Shown here: one piece after another, positions 63,875-64,000 of the stretch | How positions within the stretch are numbered: position 1 is the first letter of the stretch | How the letters are laid out: each line of letters starts with the position of its first letter | Origin: Pelargonium x hortorum | Taxonomy: Eukaryota > Streptophyta > Magnoliopsida > Geraniales > Geraniaceae | Reading direction: 5' to 3' | Assembly (NCBI GenBank): GCA_036897525.1 | Contig: JAYMTJ010000030.1 | Coordinates: forward strand, 1 to 64,000 | Length of the DNA: 64,000 bases | Position numbers and translations under genes: made by a program | Notes under the pieces: generated by a model | What the model was told of the DNA's origin: nothing | The model's input: the letters and a program-made list of their open reading frames with translations, nothing else | Database searches by the model: none

Positions 63875-64000
63875 TCGAAAATTGTCCAAAGAAAATGAAA
63901 ACGTAAGCAAGGGCCCTTTGTAATGCTATTTTTCTTCTATATCTATATGGGTATTCTTTGTTAGGACAAAGTAATTAACGGTTTCAAAAGCTTTATTAAT

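Larger units (their letters stand above)
1..64000. repeat. Dispersed family of short GC-rich dyads (GGR-N-YCC) across the whole window
   Basis: Short perfect or near-perfect inverted repeats recur from end to end, often every 50-150 bp. The arms are GG/GGG/GGA against CC/CCC/TCC, the spacer is 0-4 bases, and A/T runs commonly flank them. Exact cases: GGAATTCC at 215, 5835, 42123, 50587, 54749 and 60119; GGGAWTCCC at 8416, 32746, 35812, 39455, 59276 and 63866; GGAGATCTCC at 1570; TTAGGG-G-CCCTAA at 44970. From about 35% G+C I estimate 0.7 expected copies of GGAATTCC and 0.1 of GGGAWTCCC, against at least six of each. The copies share no long consensus beyond the dyad. They could be miniature hairpin elements like those known from other expanded organelle genomes, protein-binding sites, or products of a mutational process. 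The enrichment is seen directly; the function is unknown. Confidence 0.7.
59830..64000. other. Gene-free AT-rich background to the right end
   Basis: The longest frame is 89 codons (63243-63512, plus), hydrophobic and Phe/Leu-rich, as random AT-rich frames tend to be; it matches nothing known. Dyads continue to the end, for example 60119-60126 and 63865-63874. The window ends in the same texture, so the region continues beyond it. Confidence 0.5.

Noticed and set aside
1-64000. CRISPR arrays, insertion sequences, LTR-type or capsid-bearing elements, group I/II introns
   Set aside because: No regular spacer array, no long terminal repeats, no transposase, reverse transcriptase or integrase motif, and no intron domain V-like string was found on reading both strands.

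Overview
This 64 kb window is almost certainly gene-empty or nearly so. By sampling lines, G+C is about 35%. The longest open frame on either strand, even with TTG/GTG/ATT-type starts, is 127 codons. At this composition the chance of a stop per codon is about 7%, so about one frame that long is expected by chance in six frames. I recognise no conserved protein gene, no intact rRNA, no group I/II intron core, no transposase or reverse transcriptase, no CRISPR array and no LTR-like element.

What kind of DNA it is: the best guess is a gene-poor, expanded organelle chromosome of a plant or alga. Three things point that way. Homopolymers are short (one T17 run apart, most stop at 8-9). The clearest RNA relic, at 51.6 kb on the minus strand, is of the plastid tRNA-Trp(CCA) type, which plant mitochondria also often carry. 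The few other gene-like traces are tRNA- and SSU-rRNA-like. A fungal or protist mitochondrial chromosome, or nuclear intergenic DNA, cannot be excluded, so I do not name a species.

Layout. Two sequence textures alternate. The background is AT-rich with many A or T runs of 5-9. It is studded, often every 50-150 bp, with short GC-rich dyads of the form GG(G/A)-N1..4-(T/C)CC, such as AAGGAATTCCTT, GGGAATCCC, GGAGATCTCC and TTAGGG-G-CCCTAA. Embedded in it are smoother islands with fewer A/T runs and sometimes strong strand skew: about 8.6-9.5, 15.05-15.8, 18.05-19.7, 21.5-22.3, 29.3-30.1, 31.7-32.4, 47.3-48.3, 52.3-54.7 and 59.4-59.8 kb. A pair of dispersed repeats of about 140 bp (8.3 and 23.6 kb, roughly 88-90% identical) and several perfect tandem duplications of 12-19 bp show that the sequence has grown by duplication.

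Gene-like traces, all weak: a trnW-CCA relic (51594-51673, -); a coherent but imperfect cloverleaf with anticodon CTA (4773-4845, -); a trnS-like acceptor and box A (57338-57409, +); two scraps resembling the 3' end of SSU rRNA (14645-14676 and 20473-20491, +); and a 38-codon AT-rich frame (27175-27291, +). No operon or pathway can be drawn from them. The strongest unexplained signal is the genome-wide family of short GC-rich dyads.
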